A stretch of DNA of 64,000 bases, taken from contig JABYQN010000001.1 of the NCBI GenBank assembly GCA_022606135.1, positions 3,472,001 to 3,536,000 on the forward strand, read 5' to 3'. The notes under the pieces were generated by a model, which saw only the letters and a list, made by a program, of their open reading frames with translations, did no database searches and was not told the DNA's origin. Positions within the stretch are counted from its first letter, which is position 1. Every line of letters starts with the position of its first letter. Made by a program: the position numbers and the translations under genes. Positions 19,615 to 31,957 of this stretch are shown here, one piece after another. Source of the stretch: Fomes fomentarius (Eukaryota; Basidiomycota; Agaricomycetes; Polyporales; Polyporaceae).

Positions 19615-20085
19615 GACTTGACTATAACCCCTTACACCTACGATTACTGGTGGCTTCTCAGCATCCTCCGTGCATGTTCAAGGTCGGGTACTCACTTGGC
19701 TACGAACCGAACGACCTGACCGTTGTCCACCTGCGTGTACGAGACAGATGATGGTCTGAAACATACCCCCGACATGCTCATGAGATCTGCCATGGAATGG
19801 TGAGATCCTGGTGTGTACAGCTGCCGGCGGCGTGGCGGCGTGTAAGGAATATTCCGTCGCTAGAAACATTCCAACCATCAGGAGTCTCATGGAAAGGGGG
19901 TATAATCGGAGTTATCATTCCTTGATTGATACAGTAATCGGAGTCAGAAAAAAGGATTAGAAGCTTCTTACTTCCCAGTATTGAGTGGTATTAGGCCGGA
20001 AATTTGGGCGCTCCCGCCTGACAGCGTTGTCGTCCACCTCCATCCTCTCCGCGTCGTACTCGTCTCTGTCTTTCCCGCTCCTGCC
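19615..20085. promoter_or_regulatory. divergent promoter region F-box gene / CDC10
   Basis: About 470 bases between head-to-head genes. It is moderately AT-rich with a CT-rich leader (20035-20085) just before the septin start codon, common for well-expressed fungal genes. No specific factor site assigned. Confidence 0.35.
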
Positions 20086-21420
20086 ATGGCTGCCGCTGCT
20101 GAAGAGATTCGTGCCAACTCCTATGTTGGTTTTGACACCATTACCCAGCAGATTGAGCACAAGCTCCTGAAGCGCGGTTTCCAGTTCAACGTTATAGTCG
20201 TTGGTGCGCACCAATCACGTTTCCGTTCTGCGTATGTCTAGAATCTTAACGCTGGGAATGTGTGTACAGGTCAGACCGGTCTTGGAAAGTCGACCCTCAT
20301 CAACACCATCTTCGCGTCGCACCTCATTGACTCCAAGGGCCGCTTCGACTCGGATGAGCCTGTGAGGCAGACGACGGAGATTCATCCCGTCTCGCACGGT
20401 GCGTACCCCAAACATCTTCACGTGGCGCTTCGTCCTTATACGGTCTCCAGTCATTGTCGAGAATGGCGTGAAGCTCCGTCTCAACATTGTCGACACCCCC
20501 GGCTACGGCGACCAGGTCAACAACGAAAACTGGTAGGTCCCCTAGTTGCTCTTCCCAGCAACTTCCTCGCTTCCTTCCCCACGCGCATGCAAAACCCGCC
20601 TTTAACGCGTCTTCTTGCCTCTCCAGCTGGGACCCGATAATCAAGTACATCAAGGACCAGCACAGTGCGTACCTGCGTAAGGAGCTCACCGCGCAGCGCG
20701 ACCGGCACATTCAGGACACGCGCATTCATTGCGCCCTGTTCTTCATCAACCCGACGGGCCACTCCCTCCGCCCGATCGACGTCATTGTGATGAAGAAGCT
20801 GAGCGAGGTCGTCAACGTTGTCCCTGTCATTGCTAAGTCCGACAGTTTGACACTTGAGGAGCGGGATTCATTCAAGCAGAAAGTACGTCGTATGACTGTG
20901 CATGGAAGGGACGGCAAAGCTGACAGGGGATGATGTAGATTCGGGAAGAGCTGGTTTACCACAACATCCGCCTCTACCCCTTCGACACGGAGGAGAACGA
21001 CGAGGAGGAGATCCAGCTCAACGAGAGCATCAGGGTGTGTATGCCTTCTCGCCGAATGTGGTACTTGTATCCTCAACTTGTGTTACAGAGCATGATTCCC
21101 TTTGCTGTTGTCGGCTCGGAGCGCACCGTTATCATCGACGGCAAGCCCGTGCGCGGCCGCAAGAACCGCTGGGGTGTCGTCAACGTGGAGGACGAGAGGC
21201 ACAGCGAGTTCGTCTACCTCCGCAACTTCCTCACCAGGTTCGTAATACTTTATCACCGCCTCTCAATGTGGCCTTACTTACATGCCGTCATGTACACAGG
21301 ACACACCTCCAGGACCTCATCGAGACAACGGCACAGATTCACTACGAGGCCTTCCGGTCAAAACAACTACTCGCACTCAAGGAGCAGACCAATGCCCGCC
21401 CGTCGGCTGCTGCGCAGTAG
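20086..21420 (+). CDS. CDC10: septin, CDC10 group
   Basis: GTP-binding septin that polymerises into filaments at septa and bud/hyphal necks. Exons 20086-20203, 20270-20398, 20451-20532, 20627-20882, 20939-21034, 21089-21237 and 21300-21420 give 316 residues. Seen: SYVGFDTITQQIEHKLLKRGF (polybasic start), P-loop GQTGLGKST, G3 DTPGYGD, G4 AKSD, the septin unique element region with VVGSERTV, RGRKNRWGVVNVED, and THLQDLIETT near the end. The lack of a C-terminal coiled coil and the short tail place it with Cdc10 (central subunit of the fungal octamer), as do the strongly Cdc10-like first 40 residues. All introns are under 75 nt. The start context is GCCATGG. Confidence 0.95.
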
Positions 21421-23406
21421 ACGCTTCAACCGCCGTCTGCCCGCAAGCAAGATGTGCGATGTGATACCCCCCATTCGGTTAGAGTCTTCAGTCATTCTTC
21501 GACGTCCTACCTGCTGCCGTTGTTACCGTAATCGTTACCGCCGAATACGAACGCTCGTTTGATCTTACCTCCTTGGCTTTGGATGTTAGTCGTGATCGTT
21601 GTGGTCGCTAGTATAGTGCCTCTCTCTCCCTTGCTCCTAGTTGTTGTCTCCTGTTGCCTATGTGCCTCTACGCTCGTTTATAATAGCATATCCTACGGCT
21701 ATCATGTCTTGCACATATCAAACCGAACGAACGTGCGCTCGAAGTCGACAGTTGTGTGTCAAACGTCGACGTCTTACTACCCTCGCGCGTTTGATTGAGA
21801 TGAGGGGCTTAATTGCGAGCCCTCTCTGTTAACCTTACTCATGTTTTGATACTGGCAGGAAGCTGGCATGTAAATGGCGTATGTAGTTAATTCTAGCGTG
21901 GCTCGAACCTCTGATTGATTGATTGCTAGGTGCATGTTGACTCTGCCCAAGAGTCCGGTGACCTAGTTCCTACTAGACTTGAAATGCCGGGCTTCATGCT
22001 TGTTGTCATGCTTGGAAGCAGGTCTCCGATATGTGGCGGCTTCAACCCACATCTGCCGCTGCGGCGCGACCTCACAAGACCCGTGAGCTTCAACCCCGGC
22101 GTCGCACACGCGAAAACAACGCTGACGCAATGCACATTGTTGACGGGCTGCGACCCACCCGACGTTGACTGTCGACGCCGTGTGCGCAGCTTCAGTTGCG
22201 TCTGGCTGGGTCTATTGCCACTTTGCCGTTGCCGTCGGTTTTTCAGATGTGCACTGTTCACTGTGGCTCAGGTTGACGCGGGCGTGCTGCAGAAGCGCGA
22301 CCCCTCTCGAGCTCGTGCCACCGCTGCAGTCACGTACCGCCAGAATCAGGCAGAATCGTGATAGCTAGAAGGCCATATTGTGGTAAGTTACGGAAGCCCT
22401 TCTCTGCGTGTCGTCAGTTGACTCCTCGGAGGTTGTTGTCTCGTCTCGTAGGTCCACGGGCAGAAGGGGACATGCCAGAATCCGGGCAATGTTGAGATGC
22501 CGGGCGGGCGGTCATTGACCGACGCCAGTCAACCACAAGACGGGCGAACTCCGCACTCACGCAGATGAGGGTTACAGAGTGCCCGATTCGACTGGTACAA
22601 TCGCAGATCCTCATCCCAAAACTTCCAAGGGCTGCAGACGAATGGGCGGTCGAGTCAATGCAACATGTGTTCACTTCTTCTGCGTTTTGTCTTGCAATCC
22701 ATCTCTGCTGCCTATCTCGACAAGCCCGCGGGGCCAACGTACGTACAACACGCATTACTACAGTAAGAGCTATCATGATGCATGCCAGGCCATACCGGAC
22801 CGCGAGATATGGATGAAGGGGGGGCGAGGGGGGGTTGCGGGTTGGAGGAAGCGGGGTAGTGCTATGGATCGATGGGAGGGGGATGAGGTCCGTGGTGAAC
22901 AAAGAGGAAGATGCGGGGCCGGGTCTGACTAGCAGGTCGAAACGATGATTGCACTGCGAGCCAGCCGTGCGCGCCCCTGCGTCGCAGCGGAATATGCGGT
23001 GCGAGATATCGATGTTCCAGTGACCTGGTAGTGGCAGACCGATAAATAGTGAGCCAACTGCGCCCGTCGACGGGGTTGTCCGTCTTGGGCAATCTGTCAG
23101 AAGGGAAGCAAGAGTGTGTGAGACGATTGTCGAATAGCGTATAGAGAGCAGACGGTACGCACAAGTGTATCGAACTTAAAAGCAATAAATACCCAACAAA
23201 GTAAAAAGAATGACTACGGTAAGCTCTCGTGAGGAGTTCGCAAACTCCGAGGCGTCGTTGATGGTCGGGCGACTGGGGGTTCAAGGAGGGTTTGGAGGAT
23301 GGGGTGTGTCGGTGTGTCGGAGCGGAATCAGGAGCAGCGCGACGCGTCGGGGCCATGTCGTGATAGAATCATGAGGTCATCTAGACGGTAGAAGACGCGC
23401 CCACGC
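21421..23406. other. 2 kb region without a recognised gene
   Basis: Between the septin stop and the stop of the minus-strand SH3 gene. Several overlapping frames on both strands (for example 21930-22361 plus, 22862-23356 minus) are open, but their translations are low-information, arginine/proline-rich and unlike any family I know. A GGTTCGAGCC box-B-like string (minus strand, near 21910) has no matching acceptor stem. It probably holds long 3' UTRs or unconserved DNA. Confidence 0.4.
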
Positions 23407-24442
23407 TCACTGCGTGCGCGTGCTCACAGCCGTCTTCGAAGACGATACGGAGGACTGGCCGCGCTTGTGGCCGCGGGGGCGCTCCTTGAGGCAGAACCGC
23501 GGCACAACACCGCGCTCGCTGGAGCGGCTGCCGATACGCTCGACGAGGCACCACTCGTCCTCGTACTCCTCGAGCATGTTCAGGACCTCGCCCACCTTGA
23601 TGCTCAGCTCGTCAGCGAGCGAAGGGACGAAGGTGTGCTCCACGAGCATCTTGCGCGGGACCTTCTGGCCCTTCACTGACTTGACTGATGGCTTCGCTTT
23701 CAGGTTCGCGCCCTCTCCCATGCCCTCCAGACCGAACGAGGACGTGCGGCGGGGACTGGGGACGGGCGAGGGGATGGCCGGGATAGAGAGGTGGTTGTAA
23801 TCTTGCGTTACCGTAACGGTAGGAAGGTTAAGTGCGGGCGGGCGGGGCGAGGAAGAGGGCGTGCTCGAGGGGGAGGAAGTGGTCGATGGAGAGTTGGAGG
23901 CCGTGTATGTCGGAGGAGGGGACATGATGACCTCAGGAGCAGGAGCAGTCTTGATGTCCATGACCTTCCCGCCGTTGTAAGACGCAGGGATTTGAGGCTT
24001 CCACTTGGTCTCTGACGCATGCGCGGTCGGAGGAACACCGATAGGAAGGATCACGAGCACCTCTTGCTTCTCCATGGGAGTTCCCTCCACAATCGGTCTG
24101 ATCTTCTCGCGAGGCAGGAAGCTGCCTTGACGGTACTTCTGGGAGGCAGGGATCACCTTACGGCGCCTCCACACAACAATTCGCCATGTAATGATGCCTA
24201 ATAGCAGAATGGTCACTTCGTGCCCAAACCTGCGCCTTTACAGAAGACTCACCCAAAATCAATATACCAAGGATCACAAAGAACGCGATCAACACCTTGA
24301 CAGAGACAGGAAGCGACTCTACGACCGGAGTACCATTTTCCGTCTTCGGGATGTCACGGGCAACGATGTTGCGGGCGATCTTGAGGGCCTCGGTGTTCTT
24401 CCGCTGAATTGCGCGGACGTGAGGAAGGTTGATAATGGCCAT
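23407..24442 (-). CDS. single-pass membrane protein with C-terminal SH3 domain
   Basis: About 326 residues in two exons (24442-24253, 24197-23407; 55-nt intron). Order: short N-terminal segment; a transmembrane helix at about residues 47-70 (VKVLIAFFVILGILILG then IITWRIVVW) followed by RRRK, so the C-terminus is cytoplasmic; a proline/serine-rich linker; and an SH3 domain near residues 230-295 (VEHTFVPSLADELSIKVGE, then EEYEDEWCLVER and GVVPRFCL). This Fus1-like layout is common in fungi and suggests a membrane scaffold in polarity or signalling; that role is inferred. An in-frame ATG at 24526 would add a 28-residue hydrophobic stretch. I prefer 24442 because the upstream part is pyrimidine-rich like a leader. 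Confidence 0.8.
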
Positions 24443-25091
24443 TAAAACACGCGGAAAAAGAAGGAACGAAAGAGGAGGGAAGAGAAAAGGAAGGAAGAGA
24501 AAGCAAATGGCGCTCAAGCTGTCCACAGGGGCCCTTTAGTATATGTGACCGTGCCGCCATCACTTTCTGTTCGGGGCTGTCCAGAGGCGGCAGGTCCATC
24601 AACGTCCGCAACCGGGGTGGAGTTCCGCCTTTAAATTTCCTCGTTGCTGGTTTCAGGTACCTTGATGTGCCCCTCGGACACTCCGTAGTAAAGAGTAGAC
24701 ATCTATGCAGGCGCCCCGGCTGCTGCGCGCTGGACTGCCACTGCGTTACCATGTCGACTGACCTCTCCAAGTAGTTACACTTGAGTTACACCGTGATCAA
24801 ACCGTGATGGAATATTGATGGCTAGTAAAGGATCAACGTATAATACTGTCGAATAATGTAACGCACTGTCCGGGGTTTGGAAAACCTGGACGTCATGACT
24901 CGTCTCATCTACCCATTAAGTACAAGGTTCAAACATGGTGTGACGGCCCTTGCGCTGTCCTGAACAAGGATTCTGCGGCCAACCACGTCCGAAGGCTTGA
25001 ATCAGCCTGAAAGACCTGTGGTTGCGTCAATCATACCAATACCACCGCCACTGCGGGTGGCTTTCTGCGGACCGGTGGATGGAAGGATGCT
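24443..25091. other. intergenic region between two minus-strand genes
   Basis: About 650 bases that should contain the promoter of the SH3 gene (reading leftward) and the 3' end of the AAA+ gene. No further coding signal recognised. Confidence 0.4.
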
Positions 25092-28000
25092 TCATATCGT
25101 GTCCAGCAACAAGGTCGAAACGGCGCGGTACAACGATCTTGCGCCCTCCGATGGGATGTACGAGTTGAGCGACGTTCGAACAATCATATCACGTGTGGCA
25201 GGGGGCATCGTGGCCTCCGCGTTTTCCGCCAGCGCGTGCAGGGCCTCGGCGGCGATGGCCATCTTCTCGTCTGTTGTAAATGCGACAAATGGCAGGACCG
25301 CCGTGACTCGCGAGAGCAAAGATGGCTGCAACATCCAATTAGAACTCCCGAGCGTTCTCGCATTCTCGATGGCTGTGAAAAACACTCACACCAAGCCGGT
25401 CCGACACTCGTGGACGAAGGAGACCCATAAGGTCGACGTACTCCTCCCTCGACAGCTGCGTTTCCTGTATTGGGCGCTTCTCTTGGTGCTCAAATACAAG
25501 ATCGTGTCCAATGTTCGATGTACCCAGCCAGATCACCTTTGATACATCAACATGTCGGTGTCCGGCCTCGAAAGAACAACGCCCTGAGACAATCGCATAA
25601 GCCCCTTAGCTGCATTAGCCGATTATGTTTGATACTCACCGTACTCCCACGGCATGAGTAAAGACGACAAGATCTTCTCGTCAGTGGTTTTCTCGATTTC
25701 CTGGACATCGTGAAAGTTAGAAGATATCACTCGCGGGATGGCCGAAAGGTACGAACATCCAGAACCACGACGCATCGCCGTCCCTCATTCTCGATCAAGA
25801 AGTCCTTCAGGGACTTATCTGAAGGTTCCTCATGCGGCGCGATTGAATGGCTCTTCCAGATATCCCTGGTGTTCTGCAAGGTCGTCATATTGACTGTGTG
25901 TGTCGGCACCTCTAGGAGAGATCCGACTGAGCGCCGAAGAGTCAGTCCCGCTGGTGATCACCGCCACGCCGTTTGCTGTCTGTCCACTTACATTTGCGCG
26001 CAAGCAAACTCTTTCCGTGACCACTTGGCCCTGTGTAAAACGTAGATGAGCATCCGTGATCATAGATGATATCATTGTGGTACCTACCACATAGCAAAAC
26101 CACGATCGGCGCCATGGAAGGCATACTCAAGACCCTGAACAATTGTTCGAGCACTCGATCTTGACCAATGAGGTCGTACCGCACCCGCGTGAGCGGGCGG
26201 AAATATGACCTATGAATGAGGGCAGACGCGCGACGCGTCTGCGGGGAGTCTGCGCGCTCGATGTAATACCTACATAGACTCGTGAGCAACACACCGACGC
26301 TGTCAAATATGTGCACTTACCGCGTTGCAGGATCAACATTCTCCAGTAACTTCGACAAGCGTCCCGAACCTCTCCTAGATGATCGTTCATCGCGTTCTTC
26401 GGCCTCTGGATCGCGCAGTACAGAAGTGTCTGCGCCATACGCGAGCAGCATCTTGACCATCTCCATCTTGTTCTTCAGCTTGTCGTTCGCAAGCGTGAAC
26501 GCCAGTGCTGATTGCGGCCCAACATCGTCGTTGGGCCGCGCCTCCCCGCTCTCCAGTACACGCCGGACCTCCTCGACGCTATCACTCGCTAGCGCGAACA
26601 ATAGAGTGGGACGGGGCGTCGCGATGGCATGCACAGGCTCCACAAGAAGGGACTGGCGATGCGACTGACTAGCAGAGATGGTGGACTGGCGCTTCATGCT
26701 CTGTTGCGCTGCAAAGATGGATGACTGAGGCGCGGATGTGGCAGATATCGGGATGCGGATGGTCTCGTCTTCCGGATCGGGGGCCTCCTGTCCGTAGTAC
26801 TCGTCCTCCCGACGCTCGTCGAACGAGTCGATGGGCTCTGAGAGTCGGCTCTCCGAACGCTCATATTGTTGTTGAGGCTGCTGCTGCTCCAATATAGAGG
26901 AATATCGGCGGGATGGTTGCTGAGACAGTGATTTGCGAGAAAAGCGATTGTGCCATGAAGGAGGACGTGATACAGGTGCGGATGTCGGCTGAGAGTGCGG
27001 TGTAGCGATAACAGGGTCAAGATGCAAAGGAGAGGTAGGCTGTGAATTGGTGGTATTGCGAAGATGCGAAGGTATAATGCTCAAACGTGGAGACGATAGC
27101 TGAATTCCCTTGGTGAGTAAGATTTGTGGGCTTGACCGATTCGATGCTGGACGTACCAGTCTATCATTAGATAACGAATACTCTGATGATACAGTTGGTG
27201 AGGATGGTGTATATGCTGTTGTGGTTCCCATCAGTGCTGATACTGTGCTGCTGTTGAAGACACACTCACCAGTCGTTGCAGTGGTAGCTGTGGTGAGTGA
27301 GGGGATGCTGGATGGAGGAACAGAAGAACCAAGCGATGACGAAGATGAACTGAGTATCATAGACTAAAACGCCGTCAGTGAATCAGAACACCACTGCCTA
27401 TCGTACAAAGGATGCTCACCAAACGAAGGGGTTTCAAACGCCTGGAGTTGAATGACTCCGAAGAGCTATCCAACGGTGTCTCCCCGACCGGCGAGAGGGG
27501 TGTAGGAGCCCGCGAAGACGGCCGCTCATCTGTGTGGTCGACCTCCACCAGTGGAGGTGGCCTTGGCCGTCCACTCGCGAGACTCTGGCGCCGGGCAGCA
27601 ATCAGAGACCGATCAGAGACCGAGTGCCGGAAACCAAAGGGAACCTTGCAAGACTCAGACTGCGAAGAGCTCGATGACTGAGCAGATTGTAGAGACTGAC
27701 GCCGGGAAGAGTGTTCCTCGCCGTGGAAGCTGAGAGACGAAACAGAGCGCGTCGAGCCCTCGGCCTCGTCCTCATTCGGCGAAGGGATAGCGGGTGAATC
27801 GGGCGCTACGAAGACAGGAGAGTTGCGTGCGCTGAAAGCTGGTAATGAGAAGTTACGGATCTGTCCTGACGATCCGACTGGAGAAGCAGAGGCGTTGACG
27901 GACGAGAAAACATTGCGCCTTTCTGTATTAGAAGATGCGACGGAAAGAGGTCGGCTCGTGGGATCTGGCGAAAGCGCCTCTGATTGTAGAGACCTCTTCG

Positions 28001-30890
28001 CTGGGGAAAACGCAACAATGTTGTGGAGCTGTCCTGACGATCCTGCTGGAGAGGCGTAGTCGTTGACGGGCGAGAAGATGCTACGTCGTTCTGAAGCAGA
28101 GGATGCAGCGGAAGGAGGTCGGGCCACGGGACCTGATGAGGATACCTCTGGTTGCTGGAGAGACTCGATCACTGGTAAAAGGTCATTGGAAGCAGCGATG
28201 TTGCGGAGCTGTCTTAAAGACCCAGCTGGAGAAGCGTAGGTGTTGACAGGCGAGAGGACGCGACGTCGTTCTGAATGAGAGGGTGCAGCGGATGGGGACT
28301 GGGTCACGGGATCTCGCGAAAGCACCTCTGCTTGTGTCCTTACGAGTGAAGGGTCATGGGAGGCAACGAAGCCATGAATCTGTCTTGACGACCTGGCCGG
28401 AGAAGCATAGGCGTCCACTGGCGAAAGGACACGGCGTCTTTCTGAAGCAGAAGACGCAATGGAAGACGGTCGGCCCACAGGATCTAGCGAGTCCACCTCC
28501 GGCTGTGACTGATACTCGTTCACCGGCGAAAGGTCGTTGGAAGCAGCGATGTTGCATAGCTGTATTGACGACCCAGCTGGAGAAGCATAGGCGTCCACTG
28601 GCGAGAAGACACGGCGCCGTTCTGCATTAGGGGATGCAGCAGAAGGGGGTTGGGTCACGGGGTCTGGCGAAAGCACCTCTGCTTGTGTCTGCTGGGACCT
28701 CACGGGTGAAAGGTCGTGGGAAGCAACGAAGCCGTGAATCTGCCTGGACGACCTGGTCGGAGAAGCATAGGCGTCCACTGGCGAGAAGACACGACGTCGT
28801 TCTAAAGCAGAAGACGCAACGGAAGAGGGTCGGCCCAGGGTACCTAGTGAGGCCACCTCTGGCTGTGGCTGAGACTCGATCGCAGGTTCAAGATCATGAG
28901 AAGCAGCAGGTGATCCCTGAAGAACATCCTCTCGAGCGCCCCTAGGTACTGAGAGCGGCACTGAGGGTGAACGATCCCCATTTGTGGTCCAGCCTCCGTG
29001 ATCTGGCGAAGCTATTTGCGCACCAATTACCGTCAAGGGCGAGGTCTCTTGCAAGTAGCTCAAGTCCAGCGGTGAGGAGTCTTGCGCATATAGCTCCTCG
29101 CCAGGTGAACCCTCCCGTGCAAAGAAGCCAGCTTCATGTGGAGAACCCTCTTCAGCCAGCATCTCTCCCATGGAAGTCTCCTGTCCCAATATTTCATCCC
29201 AGGGTGAAGGGTCCTGCACGTTGGATGCCTCAGTAGATAACGACTCTCGTGCGGCATCTTCCATGTGACCTTCCACACCAGGGGAAACATCTTGTGAATT
29301 GGTGTCTAGCTTCGTTGAATGGATCGTCGGCGTGTAATACTGATCATACAGCGAGGTCATGGAATCGTCCGACCCAAAAGAAGCCTCTCCGATCCCGAAC
29401 GAGTCATCTCCAACACCCAGGTAATCCGAGGAAGTCTCAGCACGGAAAAGTGACGAGTCCTCAGGCGGCACTTCAGCGAACGAAGAGGAAGACGTCTGCC
29501 GCTCGTGCGCAATGGCGGCTGGGCCCTCGATCTGGATCTGGTATCCTGCATTGGAGTCTGCATCCTCGAACTGCGAACCCGACACGCTGGAGTCCTCCGG
29601 CGCAAAGATTGACGAGTCGACGCTACCATTCCTGGAATGTCTTGCATCTGCCTCGTCATCAGGCCGTTGCGTAAGGGTCGCCGGGAACGACCCAAACCGC
29701 GGGGAGAAAAGCGTAGATGCGGGAGGAGCGGACGCGCCAAACATGCCTCCGACACGGGCAGAGGGAGAACCGAAGGGTGAGGAAAGGATCGACAGGGTAG
29801 ACAATCGCCGCGGAGTACGCGGGGGCGACGGACGCAGCGGCTCTGGACCATCCGCATACCCAGAGTCAAACGAGCCCTCGCGCTCCATGAAGTTTCCATA
29901 CCGAGGGAGGCTGATGGGCGGCGTGGTCGTGATCTCGATGGGTGAGAGTAGGACTGATGACATGGAATCTCGAGATCCATGTTGGTTTGATAGTTGACGT
30001 ACGGCAAGAGGAAGTTCGGGGACAGTGGAGTTGGGACGGGTAGGTGGTTCGATGTCATGAACGGCGGATGGCTGGGATGGAGGTGGCTGCGACTCAGGGA
30101 CACTGTAGTCATCAAAGGCTATAGAGGCTCGTCTTGATTGTGGCTGGGAATCCACAATGACGGATGCTCTTCTAGGCGAAGACTGGAGTTCCGAGACGAC
30201 AATGGAACGAGCAGGAGATGATTGAACGTCCGAACTGGTGGATGCACGGCTTGAGGGAGGAACATGATCTGTTGGTGGTGAGTGGCGGAAGCGTGTTACC
30301 GTTACATCTTCATCGACAAATGTTGTTTCCTCGACGGGGCTCCCTGGCCCAGTAGAGGTGCCATCCACGAGAGTGATGGATCCGTCGCCCAACACGGATT
30401 CGATGAGGCGAGGAGAATCATCCTTGGGAGGAGAAGGGATGCAATACAGCAACCGTCTTGCGTCGTCGCTCAAACCGAGGATGGGAGTCGGACGCGCGTT
30501 CTCCGAGACAGCATCGGAACGACTGGAAGTATTGCTGTACTCGCCTTCTAAGAGGTTGGGTGCAGCGAAGTCCTCACTGGTGCGTCCCTCCGAACTCCCC
30601 TCTCCCGACTCCTCTTCCTCCCAGTCCTCCTCTTCCAACTCTCGCTGGATGACGTCTCCCAACGCAAGAAGGAGACTACTGATGCGCGGCGAGCGAGGAG
30701 GTGACTTGAAGCGCACCGACTTCGGGCGGACTGGGGAGTCGATGACTAGACGAAAGTCTGGCTGGTCCGAGTCCTCTGAGCCCATAACGCTGTCCGGCCG
30801 TCGTATTTTGACTGTATGCATAAAGTTGCATGAGTCTGCAAAGAGACAGCGGCCTTGTGAGTAGAACGGACATGGCCGTGCTGAAGGCAT
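25092..30890 (-). CDS. CCCH zinc finger - repeat - ankyrin - AAA+ ATPase protein
   Basis: Very large protein, about 1,800 residues. Exon 1 (30890-27420) encodes a CCCH finger at residues 7-25 (C-x7-C-x5-C-x3-H), then a long disordered Ser/Pro-rich region with a 57-60-residue tandem repeat (core SPVDAYASP) in about residues 700-1,030. The 57-nt intron 27419-27364 joins KPLRL to SMILSSSS in phase; exon 2 runs 27363-26321. It carries ankyrin-like helices (ALASDSVEEVRRVLESGE, MVKMLLAYGAD). Exon 3 starts at 26269, and the remaining short exons complete an AAA+ module: YDLIGQDRVLEQLF, Walker A GPSGHGKS (split), Walker B VVVLDEIEKT (split), sensor-1-like VIWLGTSNIG, and a ClpB/ClpX C-terminal-type end DLMGLLRPRVSDRLG. 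Relatives with ankyrin plus Clp-type AAA+ occur in Agaricomycetes; the function is unknown. A split into two genes at 27.4 kb is possible but the splice site is good. Confidence 0.78.
27830..28920 (-). repeat. six tandem coding repeats of about 175 bp
   Basis: Six imperfect copies spaced about 165-180 bp (cores near 28790, 28600, 28420, 28245, 28070, 27900) in the zinc-finger/AAA+ gene. Each encodes a Glu-Arg-Arg cluster, a SPVDAYASP-like core, a Ser-Ser-x-Gln turn and a PxS-A-x-S segment. Copies 1 and 3 share IHGFVASHD while copies 2 and 4 share NIAASNDL, so the array looks like a duplicated two-unit block. Confidence 0.8.
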
Positions 30891-31957
30891 ACATAGTCAG
30901 CGACTCGTCCATACTGCACGTATGCGTAGGGAGGATTGAGCATGTACTGACTCTTTTTCTTCCATGGAGGGTCTTCGATGGTCATAGAGACATAGACATA
31001 AGGCTTGAATGCCGACCGACAACCCTGAAAGTAACCGTTGAGAGAGAGCGTGAGGCCAACCTTCTGTCGGCCCAACCGTTTCGTCCCGTCCCAGGTGGAG
31101 TTCCAAGACACGTCGTAGGTTCCCAATAGTAGTTCCAGGTTTGAAACCGAACCGCGTCAGGGGAATATCGTGCAGAGCGATGGAGACGCATATAATAGCC
31201 GAAATGAATCGGGGATGTCGCGCATCAAGTTCAACAGCTCCTGTCAGAGACGTCTTGGCAACGAACTGGCGGTACTTACAGCATATATATGAGGCTTAAG
31301 CACTCCGTCAACGGGTAGGCTGTAAAGTATGCCTGTCAGACGGGAAGTGGGCTTGATGTCGTCGTCGTCGTCGTTGTCGTGGACGAATGAAGCAAGACGT
31401 AAAGTCACAGTGTAGACGCCGTCGCGTAAACGGATCACGGGAGCGTGCAGAGCGCGCGCTGAAGCGCGTCACCTATGGCAACGGCGCTAAGCATGGGCGC
31501 TCCGTCTATGTTCCATTAAGGCCGCTCCGGAACTTGCCTATGTCAGTGCTACGTACTACCATGCCGACTCCTCGACTCCCGACTCCCTCGGCCACTGTGT
31601 AGAACACGATTACATGGATAGTTCTAGATCTTCTACATTGATTCAGCATCCTTCGTCCCGCAACATACAGAGTCCTACAATACTTCACGTCGCATCCGCG
31701 CTCCCACGTCACATAACCCACGACACCGAGATCCCCCAGATCCCATCAACGACGGCCTGCCCCTGCGCCATAGTGTCTTTGCATTTCGGTCTTCTTGTGC
31801 ATGATTCGGAGTTCGGTCGAGTCAGTATACCGTGCCATACTACAGCACTGTGCCCAACCTGTCCGTATACCAGACAAAGAATGTCAATTACATGTCCATA
31901 CAGTACCAAAACCACCACACCGGTGCGTGCGAAATGGGGCCCCCAGCGTGCGCGCGG
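30891..31957. other. 1.1 kb region without a recognised gene
   Basis: Lies between the start of the AAA+ gene and the end of the Aha1 gene. It should contain the former's promoter. A minus-strand frame running in from 31126 into the gene start is probably leader. Nothing else is recognisable. Confidence 0.4.

Noticed and set aside
21895..21935. Box-B-like GGTTCGAGCC on the minus strand
   Set aside because: No anticodon arm, box A or acceptor stem can be folded with the upstream sequence.
22862..23356. 164-codon minus-strand frame starting MAPTRRAAPDSA
   Set aside because: Composition is that of translated non-coding GC-rich DNA; no domain, and it overlaps the likely 3' UTR of the SH3 gene.
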